Origin: Acinetobacter geminorum
GTDB lineage: Bacteria; Pseudomonadota; Gammaproteobacteria; Pseudomonadales; Moraxellaceae
Length of the DNA stretch: 28,764 nt
Assembly (NCBI RefSeq): GCF_013009345.1
Contig: NZ_JABELE010000027.1
Location: 1-28,764, forward strand
Direction of reading: 5' to 3'
Each line of letters starts with the position of its first letter. Positions within the stretch are counted from its first letter, which is position 1. The notes under the pieces were generated by a model. The model made no database searches and was not told the origin of the DNA. It saw only the letters and a list, made by a program, of their open reading frames with translations. This document shows positions 6,898 through 15,418 of the stretch, in pieces. A program made the position numbers and the translations under genes.

Positions 6898-7926
6898 ATG
6901 CCAATTGATACCTTACAAGAAGCTCTGCATATAAGACGTAAGAAAAATACACAGGTTTTTCGCAATATTGCTCGTCTTTGGGATGCTGGACAAAAGTCAC
7001 AAACAGATCAAGAGCTCTTAAATGCGTTACATCCATGGCGTGAAGATCATAACCTTCGTTTTGTTAATGTATTGCCGTATTTGTTAGGTATTTGCAGTAT
7101 TACGACTTTATTATTTGGATACTTTTTTCATCCTCATATTCAATATATTTGGAGCCTCTTATGGGCATTTTTAACTGGTTTTCTGGCCTATTTGCTCTAT
7201 GAACCGCAAAAACCTCTAAGCGAAGTCATTCACTATTTAGAAGAACGTATCACCACTTTACGTTATGGATTACGGTTTCAACAGTTACCAGCCTATCTTC
7301 CTATGCAATCTCAACCAATTTTAGTCTTAAGCAAATTAAAGCAACACTTTCCACTGTTTAATCGGGGTAATGAATCTAATGAAATTACTCAGTTTGCTTC
7401 CACTACGTGGGATGATGGAATTACGGAACATCAAGTTCTGCTGTTCAAATATCACTATGTAAATAATTTACCCATTCTTCAAAATCAGGATAGTGATAAA
7501 AAAATAGTTAAAGAGATCCATAGAGATCTATGGGGCGCTTTTATATTTCAAATGCCTACATTGGGTATTGCTGTAAGTAACCAACGTTCTCGCTTTTTTG
7601 CACCTTACTTAACTGAATGGCAAAGCACTGACATCCTGATTAATCAAAAGCTTAATATTTTTGGTACTGCCCAACACCAATTAGCTAAAGAAGTTAGCCC
7701 AAGCATAACTTTAAAACTTCATGATTTTTTTCAACACTTTAAAGGTGATTTAATTTATCATCATGAAGAACAAATTTTGTGTTATCTCGGTGAACAAGAT
7801 CTTTTTCAGACCACCAGTAAGCAAAGTGAAATACATGATGTTTCAACATTACGTGGGCATTTACGTACCATGACTATGCCGCAATATGAAAAATTTCAGC
7901 AATTAATGCTTAATTTAATTAAATAA
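6898..7926 (+). CDS. DUF3137-like membrane protein (second paralog)
   Basis: 342 residues, with the same plan as the preceding gene: soluble N-terminus, two transmembrane helices at about 60-103 (YLLGICSITTLLFGYFF, then LLWAFLTGFLAYLLY), then a cytoplasmic domain. Matching segments with its neighbour are FPLFNRGNESN, FKYHYVNN, LWGAFIFQMPTLGIAVSN, QSTDILINQKLN, VSPSITLKL, FKGDLIYH and TMTMPQYEKF. The two genes are therefore an old tandem duplication that has diverged strongly. A 92-bp spacer precedes it with a possible -10 (TATGAT near 6873), so it could have its own promoter. LemA follows 85 bp downstream. No enzymatic motif recognised; function unknown. Confidence 0.85.
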   Translation: MPIDTLQEALHIRRKKNTQVFRNIARLWDAGQKSQTDQELLNALHPWREDHNLRFVNVLPYLLGICSITTLLFGYFFHPHIQYIWSLLWAFLTGFLAYLLYEPQKPLSEVIHYLEERITTLRYGLRFQQLPAYLPMQSQPILVLSKLKQHFPLFNRGNESNEITQFASTTWDDGITEHQVLLFKYHYVNNLPILQNQDSDKKIVKEIHRDLWGAFIFQMPTLGIAVSNQRSRFFAPYLTEWQSTDILINQKLNIFGTAQHQLAKEVSPSITLKLHDFFQHFKGDLIYHHEEQILCYLGEQDLFQTTSKQSEIHDVSTLRGHLRTMTMPQYEKFQQLMLNLIK

Positions 7927-8011
7927 ATCTCTCGTAGCGCTGAACTGGCAACTTATCAAAAAATAAGAAGTTAAAAGGCTCAATGAGAGAATAAAAATAA
8001 GAGGAGTGAAA

Positions 8012-8581
8012 ATGACAGGTTTATTTATTTTCTTGGGGATATTCGTCGTACTGATTGTCTGGGGCGTTCACATCCGTAACACCATCGTACGTTACTTTAA
8101 TGCGACTAAAAGAGCTTGGGCTGAAGTTGCCAATTTCGAGCGTCAAAAAGTAAAGACCTTGGAATCTCTTGAATCAACGCTCAATCAATATACTCAATTT
8201 GAAAAATCGACATTAGAAAAGGTTACTCAATTACGTCAACAAATTCTTAATTTAAATGTGAATAACACTGATATTTCTCAGCTACAACAGATCGAGAAAA
8301 TGAGCCAAGAACTTATTCGAAGCTTAAACGTTGTTGTTGAAAATTATCCAGAGCTTAAAGCTGATTCGCTCTATAGCAAAATGATGGATGATATTCAGGA
8401 ACAAAATGAAAATGTCGGTGCAGCAATTAGCATCTTTAACCGTAATGTCGAGCTGTTCAACAACCAGATTGAAGTATTCCCTAACAATCTCATCAATACA
8501 TTAACTTTATCCAAGAAAGCGATTCGCCCTTTTAGAGATAATCTCGTGAATGAGAATTTTGACTATAAACCTAATTTTTAA
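8012..8581 (+). CDS. lemA: LemA family protein
   Basis: 189 residues from ATG 8012, chosen because GAGGAG at 8001-8006 sits 5 nt before it; the GTG at 8006 is part of that ribosome site. One N-terminal transmembrane anchor (about residues 2-19, LFIFLGIFVVLIVWGV) is followed by RNTIVRYFNATKRAWAEVANF, the typical LemA start (NxxxxxxxxxxxAWxxVxxxLxRR), and then a helical-bundle domain rich in Gln and Leu. There is no classic RR after the AWxxV block; FERQK stands there instead. LemA proteins are membrane-anchored helical bundles with no established biochemical activity, and they commonly neighbour DUF3137 or TPM-domain proteins. Here it ends a three-gene membrane cassette between queA and tgt. 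Confidence 0.9.
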   Translation: MTGLFIFLGIFVVLIVWGVHIRNTIVRYFNATKRAWAEVANFERQKVKTLESLESTLNQYTQFEKSTLEKVTQLRQQILNLNVNNTDISQLQQIEKMSQELIRSLNVVVENYPELKADSLYSKMMDDIQEQNENVGAAISIFNRNVELFNNQIEVFPNNLINTLTLSKKAIRPFRDNLVNENFDYKPNF

Positions 8582-8733
8582 TAGGAAGAAAATAATCTCC
8601 AAGTTATCGGAAATTTATCTATTTTATAGCCAGCTACATTTAGTAGTAGAACTACGTCGCAGAATCAAGGAAAATAGCCCTCTTTTTAGCAGCGAACTGT
8701 TTCTTCGCCTCTGCTCGTGTTCAGGATTTTTAG

Positions 8734-9867
8734 ATGAAGTTTGAAAAATTAGGTCAGTCGGGGCGCGCCCGTCGTGGTCGTTTAACTTTAGAACATGGTG
8801 TTGTTGAAACACCTGTTTTTATGCCGGTGGGGACTTACGGCACAGTCAAAGGCATGTTACCTCGTGACATCGAAGACATTCAGGCACAAATTATTTTAGG
8901 AAATACATTCCATTTATATTTGCGTCCGGGTCTTGAGGTGATTAAAGAGCACGGTGGTTTGCATGACTTTATTAAATGGAATAAGCCAATTTTGACTGAC
9001 TCTGGCGGTTTCCAGGTTTTTAGTCTTGGCGCAATGCGCAAAATCAAAGAGGAAGGTGTTACTTTCCGCTCACCGATTGATGGTTCAAAAGTATTTTTAT
9101 CTCCTGAAATTTCTATGGAAATTCAGCAGGTCTTGAACTCTGACATCGTCATGATTTTTGATGAATGTACACCTTACCCTGCGACACATGAAGAAGCTCA
9201 AAAATCATTGCAGCTTTCTTTACGCTGGGCAAAACGTTGTAAAACCCATCATCATGATGAACTCAAGAATCACAATGCGTTATTTGGCATTATTCAAGGT
9301 GGCATGTACGAAGACTTACGCGATGAGTCTTTAAATGGCTTACTTGAAATCGGATTTGATGGCTACGCAATTGGCGGTTTATCGGTAGGTGAACCTAAAG
9401 AAGAGATGATCAAAGTTTTAGATTATCTACCAAATAAAATGCCACATGACAAACCACGTTATTTGATGGGCGTTGGTAAACCAGAAGATATCGTTGAAGC
9501 AGTACGCCGTGGTGTCGATATGTTTGACTGTGTAATGCCGACTCGTAATGCTCGAAACGGTCATTATTTTGTCACTGATGGTCTGGTACGTATTCGTAAT
9601 AGTAAATATCGCCATGACCAGAGCCCGCTCGATCCACATTGCGATTGCTACACTTGTAAGAACTTTACCCGTGCTTATCTATTCCACCTTGAAAAATGTG
9701 GAGAAATGTTAGCATCTATGCTCGGTACTATTCATAACTTACGTTATTACCAACGTTTAACTGAAGGTATGCGTGATGCATTAGACAATGGCACATTTGA
9801 TGAATTTGTTCAGGACTTTTATGCCCGTCGTGGTTTAGAAGTTCCACCATGTCCGGTTGATGAATAA
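8734..9867 (+). CDS. tgt: tRNA-guanine(34) transglycosylase
   Basis: Tgt exchanges guanine 34 of GUN-anticodon tRNAs for preQ1, the step before QueA. At 377 residues it is the usual length. The general-base/nucleophile aspartates align with D89 (TDSGGFQVFSLG) and D265 (MFDCVMPTRNARNG). The zinc ligands are C303, C305 and C308 in CDCYTC and H334 in TIHNLRYY, and the substrate-binding loop includes GIIQGG. The 152-bp spacer before it (8582-8733) holds no other gene and may carry the promoter of a tgt-yajC-secD-secF unit. Upstream queA is separated from it by the LemA cassette. Confidence 0.98.
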   Translation: MKFEKLGQSGRARRGRLTLEHGVVETPVFMPVGTYGTVKGMLPRDIEDIQAQIILGNTFHLYLRPGLEVIKEHGGLHDFIKWNKPILTDSGGFQVFSLGAMRKIKEEGVTFRSPIDGSKVFLSPEISMEIQQVLNSDIVMIFDECTPYPATHEEAQKSLQLSLRWAKRCKTHHHDELKNHNALFGIIQGGMYEDLRDESLNGLLEIGFDGYAIGGLSVGEPKEEMIKVLDYLPNKMPHDKPRYLMGVGKPEDIVEAVRRGVDMFDCVMPTRNARNGHYFVTDGLVRIRNSKYRHDQSPLDPHCDCYTCKNFTRAYLFHLEKCGEMLASMLGTIHNLRYYQRLTEGMRDALDNGTFDEFVQDFYARRGLEVPPCPVDE

Positions 9868-9964
9868 GCTAGATTTGCGCTCAACCTCAAGACAAGGTAA
9901 ATTGCAAAACGAATTAGGATTATGTCAGTTATCTGACTCATATTTTTAACTTTAGGAAATCAAA

Positions 9965-10294
9965 ATGAGCTTTTTAATTTCTGCTGCTCATGCAGCACCA
10001 GCAGCTGGCCCAACTAATGGTATTTTGCCAAACATCTTGATGATTGTCGTATTCGTTGCAATCTTTTATTTCTTAATTTGGCGCCCTCAAGCAAAACGCG
10101 CTAAAGAACACCGTTCTTTAATCGAGAGCTTAGGTGTTGGTAGTGAAGTTGTTTTCGCTGGTGGTTTAATGGGCAAAGTAACCAAAATTGAAGGTGACTA
10201 TGCAGTTGTTGAACTTAGCCGTGGTGTAGAAGTAAAAATTCAGCGTGCCAGCGTAATTTCAGTATTACCTGAAGGCACTCTAAATAACCTTTAA
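9965..10294 (+). CDS. yajC: Sec translocase accessory subunit YajC
   Basis: 109 residues. One transmembrane helix (about 20-42, ILPNILMIVVFVAIFYFLIWRP) is followed by the conserved RPQAKRAKEHRSLIESLGVGSEVVFAGGLMGKV pattern and a small cytoplasmic domain. YajC associates with SecDF at the inner membrane. AGGAAA precedes the ATG. The order tgt-yajC-secD-secF is the classic one. A hairpin terminator or attenuator lies between yajC and secD. Confidence 0.97.
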   Translation: MSFLISAAHAAPAAGPTNGILPNILMIVVFVAIFYFLIWRPQAKRAKEHRSLIESLGVGSEVVFAGGLMGKVTKIEGDYAVVELSRGVEVKIQRASVISVLPEGTLNNL

Positions 10295-10304
10295 TCATAA
10301 AACA

Positions 10305-10327
10305 GTCGTGCTTTAGCACGGCTTTTT
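10305..10327 (+). terminator. Intrinsic terminator or attenuator between yajC and secD
   Basis: GTCGTGC (10305-10311), loop TTTA, GCACGGC (10316-10322), then five T. It lies inside the tgt-yajC-secDF cluster, so partial readthrough would set the SecDF:YajC ratio. Confidence 0.7.
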
Positions 10328-10345
10328 CATTTAAGAAGAAAGCGA

Positions 10346-12247
10346 ATGCGTTACCCTGCATGGAAATATTTACTGATTCTTGTTGTTCTGGTAATCAGTA
10401 CATTATACGCACTGCCGAGTCTATATCCGGATGAGCCCGCTGTTCAAATTTCCGGTGCCAAAGCTGGTACCCAAATTGATCAAAGTGTGGTGCAAAAAGC
10501 AGAGCAAATTTTAAAAACAGCAAATATTGCGAGCCATGACAATACTTTTACAAATAATGCTGCCCTATTGCGTGTCAGTTCATCTGAAGCGCAGTTAAAG
10601 GCAAAAGAAGTATTACGTCGTGACTTAGGTGATCAATATGTTGTCGCCCTAAACCTTGCACCAACCACACCGGAATGGCTGCAAAAGATTGGGGCAAAAC
10701 CAATGAAACTTGGTTTGGACTTACGTGGTGGTGTCCACTTCTTGCTTGAAGTAGATATGGACAAAGCCGTTGCCCAACGTATGGAAACCTCTGCCACCGA
10801 TTTGCGTCGTCAGTTCCGTGAAAACAAGATCAAATTTAATAGTCTTGCATTAACGAATAATGTGATCACTGTTCAATTTGCTGACAATGCTGACCGTGAT
10901 GCAGCAATGGATTTCTTACGTCGTAATGGGAATGAATATACCCAACAGGCATTAGCAAGCTCTACAGGTTCTACTTTAAAGCTTACTTATACCGATGTAC
11001 GTCGCCAAGAAATTCAGTCATATGCGGTAAATCAGAACTTAACAACATTACGTAATCGTATTAACGAACTTGGTGTTGCAGAAGCATTGGTACAAAGTCA
11101 GGGTAGCAACCGTATTGTTGTTGAATTACCGGGTGTACAAGATACAGCTGAAGCTAAACGTGTTTTAGGCCGTACTGCGAACCTCGAATTCCGTTTAGTT
11201 TCTGACTTAAATGATCAATATATCGATCCATATACGGGTAAATATAATGGTCAACCTTTACCTCCGGGCACAGAAGTTTTTGCTTATGAGTCTTTAGATA
11301 GCGGCCGTCAACTCTTGTTGCAACGTAACCGAATCTTGACTGGTGAGCGTGTTCAAAATGCAAGCTCTGGCTTTAGTCAGGACTCTGGCGGTGCCGAAGT
11401 AAATATCACGCTCGACAGCGCTGGCGGTAAGCTGATGTCCGATGCAACCCGTAATGCAGTTGGTAAACGCATGGCGGTGTTGTTCATCGAGAACAAGCAA
11501 AAAATTAACTATGTCACAGATCCAAAAACTGGTGCACAAACAGAAGTTCGTACGCCATACACTGAGTCTGTAGTCATTAACGCTGCAACAGTTCAGGCTG
11601 TTTTAGGTTCGACTTTCCGTATTACCGGTTTAAGTTCTCCTCAAGAAGCATCTGAACTTGCATTAATGCTTCGTGCTGGTGCTTTAGCTGCGCCAATGTA
11701 CTTTGTTGAAGAACGTGTAGTAGGTCCAAGCCTTGGTCAAGAAAACATTGATAAAGGTGTATTGTCTACTCAAATCGGCTTCTTGCTCGTTGCAATCTGG
11801 ATGGTGGTTTTCTTCCGCGTATTCGGTTTAATCGCGAACTTTGCTCTTGTGTTTAACTTGGCAATGATTTTAACCGTGATGTCATGGATTGGAGCTTCTC
11901 TCACCTTACCGGGTATTGCTGGTATCGTTATTACCATTGGTATGGCGGTCGATGCGAACGTATTGATATGTGAGCGTATCCGAGAAGAAATGCTCTGGGG
12001 GGCCTCACCCAAACAGGCCATTGTGGCCGGTTATGATCGAGCCTATAACACCATTTTTGACTCGAACTTAACCACGTTCCTTGTTGCATTCATTTTGTTT
12101 GCAATTGGTACAGGCCCAATCAAAGGTTTCGCCGTGACATTAATGATCGGTATTATTTGTTCGATGTTTACTGCAATTACAGTAACTCGTGCAATCGTAC
12201 AAATCATTTATGGTAAACGCCGTAATTTGAAAAAGTTGAGCATTTAA
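10346..12247 (+). CDS. secD: Protein translocase subunit SecD
   Basis: 633 residues. An N-terminal transmembrane helix (YLLILVVLVISTLYALP) is followed by a large periplasmic region with MKLGLDLRGGVHFLLEVDM (P1 base) and the RNRINELGVAEALVQSQG and RIVVELPGVQD motifs of the family. The C-terminal RND-type bundle has about five transmembrane helices beginning at about residue 473, including GMAVDANVLICERIREE with the conserved aspartate. SecD works with SecF as a proton-driven pull on proteins leaving SecYEG on the periplasmic side. ATG 10346 gives the standard MRYPAWK opening. secF follows after 8 bp. Confidence 0.98.
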   Translation: MRYPAWKYLLILVVLVISTLYALPSLYPDEPAVQISGAKAGTQIDQSVVQKAEQILKTANIASHDNTFTNNAALLRVSSSEAQLKAKEVLRRDLGDQYVVALNLAPTTPEWLQKIGAKPMKLGLDLRGGVHFLLEVDMDKAVAQRMETSATDLRRQFRENKIKFNSLALTNNVITVQFADNADRDAAMDFLRRNGNEYTQQALASSTGSTLKLTYTDVRRQEIQSYAVNQNLTTLRNRINELGVAEALVQSQGSNRIVVELPGVQDTAEAKRVLGRTANLEFRLVSDLNDQYIDPYTGKYNGQPLPPGTEVFAYESLDSGRQLLLQRNRILTGERVQNASSGFSQDSGGAEVNITLDSAGGKLMSDATRNAVGKRMAVLFIENKQKINYVTDPKTGAQTEVRTPYTESVVINAATVQAVLGSTFRITGLSSPQEASELALMLRAGALAAPMYFVEERVVGPSLGQENIDKGVLSTQIGFLLVAIWMVVFFRVFGLIANFALVFNLAMILTVMSWIGASLTLPGIAGIVITIGMAVDANVLICERIREEMLWGASPKQAIVAGYDRAYNTIFDSNLTTFLVAFILFAIGTGPIKGFAVTLMIGIICSMFTAITVTRAIVQIIYGKRRNLKKLSI

Positions 12248-12255
12248 GGAGATCG

Positions 12256-13221
12256 ATGATGACTAAAGTGACTCAACAAGATTCAAAACAATATGGTCGT
12301 CCGGATGATGCAAAAATCATCCCGTTCATGAAGATTGCTAAACCTGCGGCAATCTTCTCGATCCTTATTACTTTGGCAAGTATTTTCTTTATTGCGACTA
12401 AAGGTCTTAACCTCGGTTTGGACTTTACAGGTGGTGTTTCAGCTGAGCTTAACTATGCTCAACCAGCCAATCAGTCTGAAGTTATTCAGGCACTCGATAA
12501 AGCTGGTTTTAAAGATGCTGTAGTACAAACCTTAGGTAGTAATAAAGACTTACTTGTGCGTATGCCAGTACAAGAAGTTAAGGTTGAAGACCTTAGTAAT
12601 GCGATTACTAAAGCAGTGCAGTTACCAAATAATGCTGCCGAAGTTCATAAAGTGGACTCTGTCGGTGGTCAGGTTGGTAACGAGCTCTATGTTCGTTCTG
12701 CTGGTGCCGTTGCACTAGCACTTATCTTAATGTTGATCTACGTGACCATCCGCTTTGAGTTTAAACTCGCGATGGGTGCCGTAATGTCTTTATTCCACGA
12801 CATCATCATTATTATTGGTGCTTTTGCATTATTCCAATGGCCATTTGACCTTACAGTGTTAGCTGCAGTACTTGCTGTTATTGGTTTCTCGCTTAACGAT
12901 AACATTGTAGTGTCAGACCGTATCCGTGAAAATTTCCGGAAAATTCGCGGTGCGACTCCTCGTGAAATCGTTGATATTGCGTTAACTGAGACTTTACGTC
13001 GTACTATTCATACATCAATGACGTTATTGCTGGTTGTTCTAGCGATGATGTTCTTAGGTGGTGATGGCTTACACTGGTTCTCTGTGGCAATGTTTGTTGG
13101 TGTATTTGTTGGTACTTATTCTTCGATTTATATCGGTACTGCATTTGCATTGTGGCGTGGTCTTAACCGCCAAGACTTCATCGTTCAGGTTAAACCTGAG
13201 TTTGAGGATGAAATACCTTGA
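12256..13221 (+). CDS. secF: Protein translocase subunit SecF
   Basis: 321 residues. First transmembrane helix at about 29-47, then GLNLGLDFTGGV (the SecF signature), a small periplasmic domain, and a C-terminal bundle of five helices with the SLNDNIVVSDRIREN motif, which carries the conserved charged residues of the proton path. AAGGAG at 12246-12251 precedes two adjacent ATGs (12256 and 12259). The second has the better spacing, so the product may begin MTKVTQQ. Co-transcribed with secD and ends at a bidirectional terminator shared with coaBC. Confidence 0.98.
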   Translation: MMTKVTQQDSKQYGRPDDAKIIPFMKIAKPAAIFSILITLASIFFIATKGLNLGLDFTGGVSAELNYAQPANQSEVIQALDKAGFKDAVVQTLGSNKDLLVRMPVQEVKVEDLSNAITKAVQLPNNAAEVHKVDSVGGQVGNELYVRSAGAVALALILMLIYVTIRFEFKLAMGAVMSLFHDIIIIIGAFALFQWPFDLTVLAAVLAVIGFSLNDNIVVSDRIRENFRKIRGATPREIVDIALTETLRRTIHTSMTLLLVVLAMMFLGGDGLHWFSVAMFVGVFVGTYSSIYIGTAFALWRGLNRQDFIVQVKPEFEDEIP

Positions 13222-13239
13222 TTGTCTAAATAAGACTGT

Positions 13240-13270
13240 AAAAAAACCGCGATTCATTCGCGGTTTTTTT
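13240..13270. terminator. Bidirectional terminator between secF and coaBC
   Basis: ACCGCGA-TTCAT-TCGCGGT flanked by seven A and seven T. It serves convergent secF (plus) and coaBC (minus). Confidence 0.9.
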
Positions 13271-13284
13271 ATTTGATTCAAAAA

Positions 13285-14538
13285 TTATTTACGGCGTAAT
13301 GCATCCGAAATAGCTTCAACCAGCTGTTGAGAAATTTCCTGTTTAGATGCTTTCTCTAACTCACGCTTTTTCATGTGATAGCTTTCAGCAAAGAAGACTG
13401 TCATCGCATTCTCATCAGAAGCAAACCCAATATCTGCACGTGATACATCATTGCAGGCAATCATGTCTAGTTTTTTAGCAACAAGTTTCCCTGCCGCATA
13501 TTCTTCAACATTTTGCGTTTCAGCAGCAAAACCCACCATAAATGGACGTTTTTCCTGACCTGCGATTGTTGCCACAATATCTGGATTTTTTACAAGGGAA
13601 ACATTTAACTCATCCCCTGCTTTCTTAATCTTATGCTCAGCAACTTCTGCTACGCGATAGTCTGCAACTGCCGCAGTCGCAATAAAAATATCGCAGCCTG
13701 TTTCTAGAGAACTCATACTGACGTCAAGCATTTGTCGTGCTGAGGCAACATTTACACGTTGAACACCATTTGGCGTATCTAAACTTACAGGTCCAGCAAT
13801 CAGAGTCACTTGCGCGCCAGCAGCATAACAAGCAGCGGCTAAAGCAAAGCCCATTTTTCCAGTACTATGGTTTGAGATATAACGAACAGGGTCAATCGCT
13901 TCACGTGTTGGCCCAGCAGTAATAACCACTCGCTTACCTGCCAACAGTCCAAATTTCTCAGCGATGGCACGTTGAGCTTGATGAAAATAGCCAGCGACCT
14001 GACGAGCAATTTCTTCTGGCTCTGGCATACGGCCTAAACCAACATCACCGCAGGCCTGTTCACCCGCATCTGGCATGATCACGTGTACACCATCTTCGAC
14101 TAAGGTTTGCAAATTACGTTGAGTTGCTTTAGCCGCCCACATTTGCTGGTTCATCGCCGGAGCTACCCACACAGGAGATTTTGTTGCCAAAAAGACCGTG
14201 CTGAGTAAATCATCTGCCAAACCATTCGCAAATTTAGCCAATGTGTCACAACTTGCAGGTGCGACCAGTAATAAATCAGCCCAACGTGCTAATTCAATAT
14301 GTCCCATACCCGCTTCAGCCGCAGGGTCTAGAAGTTCAGTATGAACAGGATTACCAGAAAGAGCCTGAAAAGTTAGTGGTGTAATAAATGCCTGAGCACC
14401 ATGTGTCATCACCACTCGCACGTCAAAGCCATAATCTTTGAGGCGGCGGACTAAGATGGCGCTTTTATAGGCAGCAATTCCGCCAGTAACAGCTAAAACA
14501 ATGTTTTTATGAGGAATAACGCTTAGATCAAAGCTCAC
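13285..14538 (-). CDS. coaBC: Bifunctional phosphopantothenoylcysteine decarboxylase / phosphopantothenate-cysteine ligase
   Basis: 417 residues catalysing two steps from 4'-phosphopantothenate to 4'-phosphopantetheine in CoA synthesis. The N-terminal CoaC flavoprotein (about 1-190) has VTGGIAAYK, active-site H80 in GHIELARWAD, N130 in PAMNQQMW and C163 in ACGDVGLGRMPEPEE, aligning with H75, N125 and C158 of the E. coli enzyme. The C-terminal CoaB domain has ITAGPTREAIDPVRYISN, STGKMG, ATAAVADYR, KIKK and LVKNPDI. Essential in most bacteria. It is divergent from radC with a 100-bp spacer. Confidence 0.98.
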   Translation of the reverse strand: MSFDLSVIPHKNIVLAVTGGIAAYKSAILVRRLKDYGFDVRVVMTHGAQAFITPLTFQALSGNPVHTELLDPAAEAGMGHIELARWADLLLVAPASCDTLAKFANGLADDLLSTVFLATKSPVWVAPAMNQQMWAAKATQRNLQTLVEDGVHVIMPDAGEQACGDVGLGRMPEPEEIARQVAGYFHQAQRAIAEKFGLLAGKRVVITAGPTREAIDPVRYISNHSTGKMGFALAAACYAAGAQVTLIAGPVSLDTPNGVQRVNVASARQMLDVSMSSLETGCDIFIATAAVADYRVAEVAEHKIKKAGDELNVSLVKNPDIVATIAGQEKRPFMVGFAAETQNVEEYAAGKLVAKKLDMIACNDVSRADIGFASDENAMTVFFAESYHMKKRELEKASKQEISQQLVEAISDALRRK

Positions 14539-14649
14539 GAACAGGATACCTTTCTGTTGCAGTGGCGCTCACAATAGCATTAAATACGCGCAGACCCAAG
14601 ATTGATTGGGCAAACAAAATAAAATTTTAAGCGAATTATGCTGGGGAAT

Positions 14650-15357
14650 ATGAATACTTCTATTAAAAATTGGCCTGAACAAGAACGGCCAAGAGAACGG
14701 TTATTACAACAAGGTCCGCAAAGTCTATCAGATGCAGAGCTACTCGCAATTTTTCTTCGCTCAGGTTCACGACAACATTCAGCAGTCGAATTATCACGGT
14801 TACTCATTCAGCACTTTGGTAGCCTAAATGCAGTGTTTGATTCATCTTTAAGTGAGTTAACTCAATTTAATGGAATTGGAGCAACAAAATATTCACAATT
14901 ACTAGCCGTCAAAGAACTCGGACGGCGTTATCTCAATCATCACTTTCAGAAAAATAATCTCAGCCTTCATTCATCAGATTTAGTTTTGGATTATCTGCGC
15001 TATGAATTAAAAGGCGAAAAACAAGAAGTCTTTGCTGTTTTGTGCCTAGATCCCGAATTAAGAAAGCTTCATTTTAAAAAGCTATTCTTTGGTTCAGTTC
15101 AGCATTGCGCAGTTTCGGTCAATCAAACCTTACGCTACGCCTTACAGCAACATGCTTGCCAGCTCGTTATTGCACACAATCATCCCTTTGGTTCTCCACA
15201 ACCATCTTCCCAAGATATTGCCTTAACTCAGCAACTTGAACAGGCTTGTCAGCTTGTCGAAATTCGTTTGCTTGACCACTTTATTATCTCACCTGAAGGG
15301 AGCTTTTCCTTTGCTGAACAACAACTGCTCAACCCAACAACAATATCAGTTCAATGA
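14650..15357 (+). CDS. radC: RadC family JAB-domain protein
   Basis: 235 residues from ATG 14650, favoured because GGGGAA lies 4 nt before it. An ATG at 14638 would add four residues. The N-terminus has the family's WPEQERPRERLLQQG and LSDAELLAIFLRSG and a helix-hairpin-helix (LTQFNGIGATKYSQLLAVKEL). The C-terminal MPN/JAB metalloprotease-like domain has AHNHPFGSPQPSSQD, whose two histidines and aspartate would bind zinc. The name comes from an old repair mutant later assigned elsewhere; the biochemical role is unsettled. Its usual partner-side position next to coaBC (dfp), as in E. coli, is kept here. Confidence 0.95.
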   Translation: MNTSIKNWPEQERPRERLLQQGPQSLSDAELLAIFLRSGSRQHSAVELSRLLIQHFGSLNAVFDSSLSELTQFNGIGATKYSQLLAVKELGRRYLNHHFQKNNLSLHSSDLVLDYLRYELKGEKQEVFAVLCLDPELRKLHFKKLFFGSVQHCAVSVNQTLRYALQQHACQLVIAHNHPFGSPQPSSQDIALTQQLEQACQLVEIRLLDHFIISPEGSFSFAEQQLLNPTTISVQ

Positions 15358-15418
15358 TATTGACAAAGTACTACTAAGCCTAGAAGATCAAAACAAAAAT
15401 AGCGACGTTTAAAATAAA

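Noticed and set aside
8624..8812. Minus-strand open frame across the tgt start
   Set aside because: It is a shadow of the tgt frame with no supporting motif.
11154..12021. Several minus-strand frames within secD
   Set aside because: Shadows of a well-conserved coding frame.
14595..14610. CCCAA-GATTGA-TTGGG repeat between coaBC and radC
   Set aside because: Only five bp, no T tract; could be chance.
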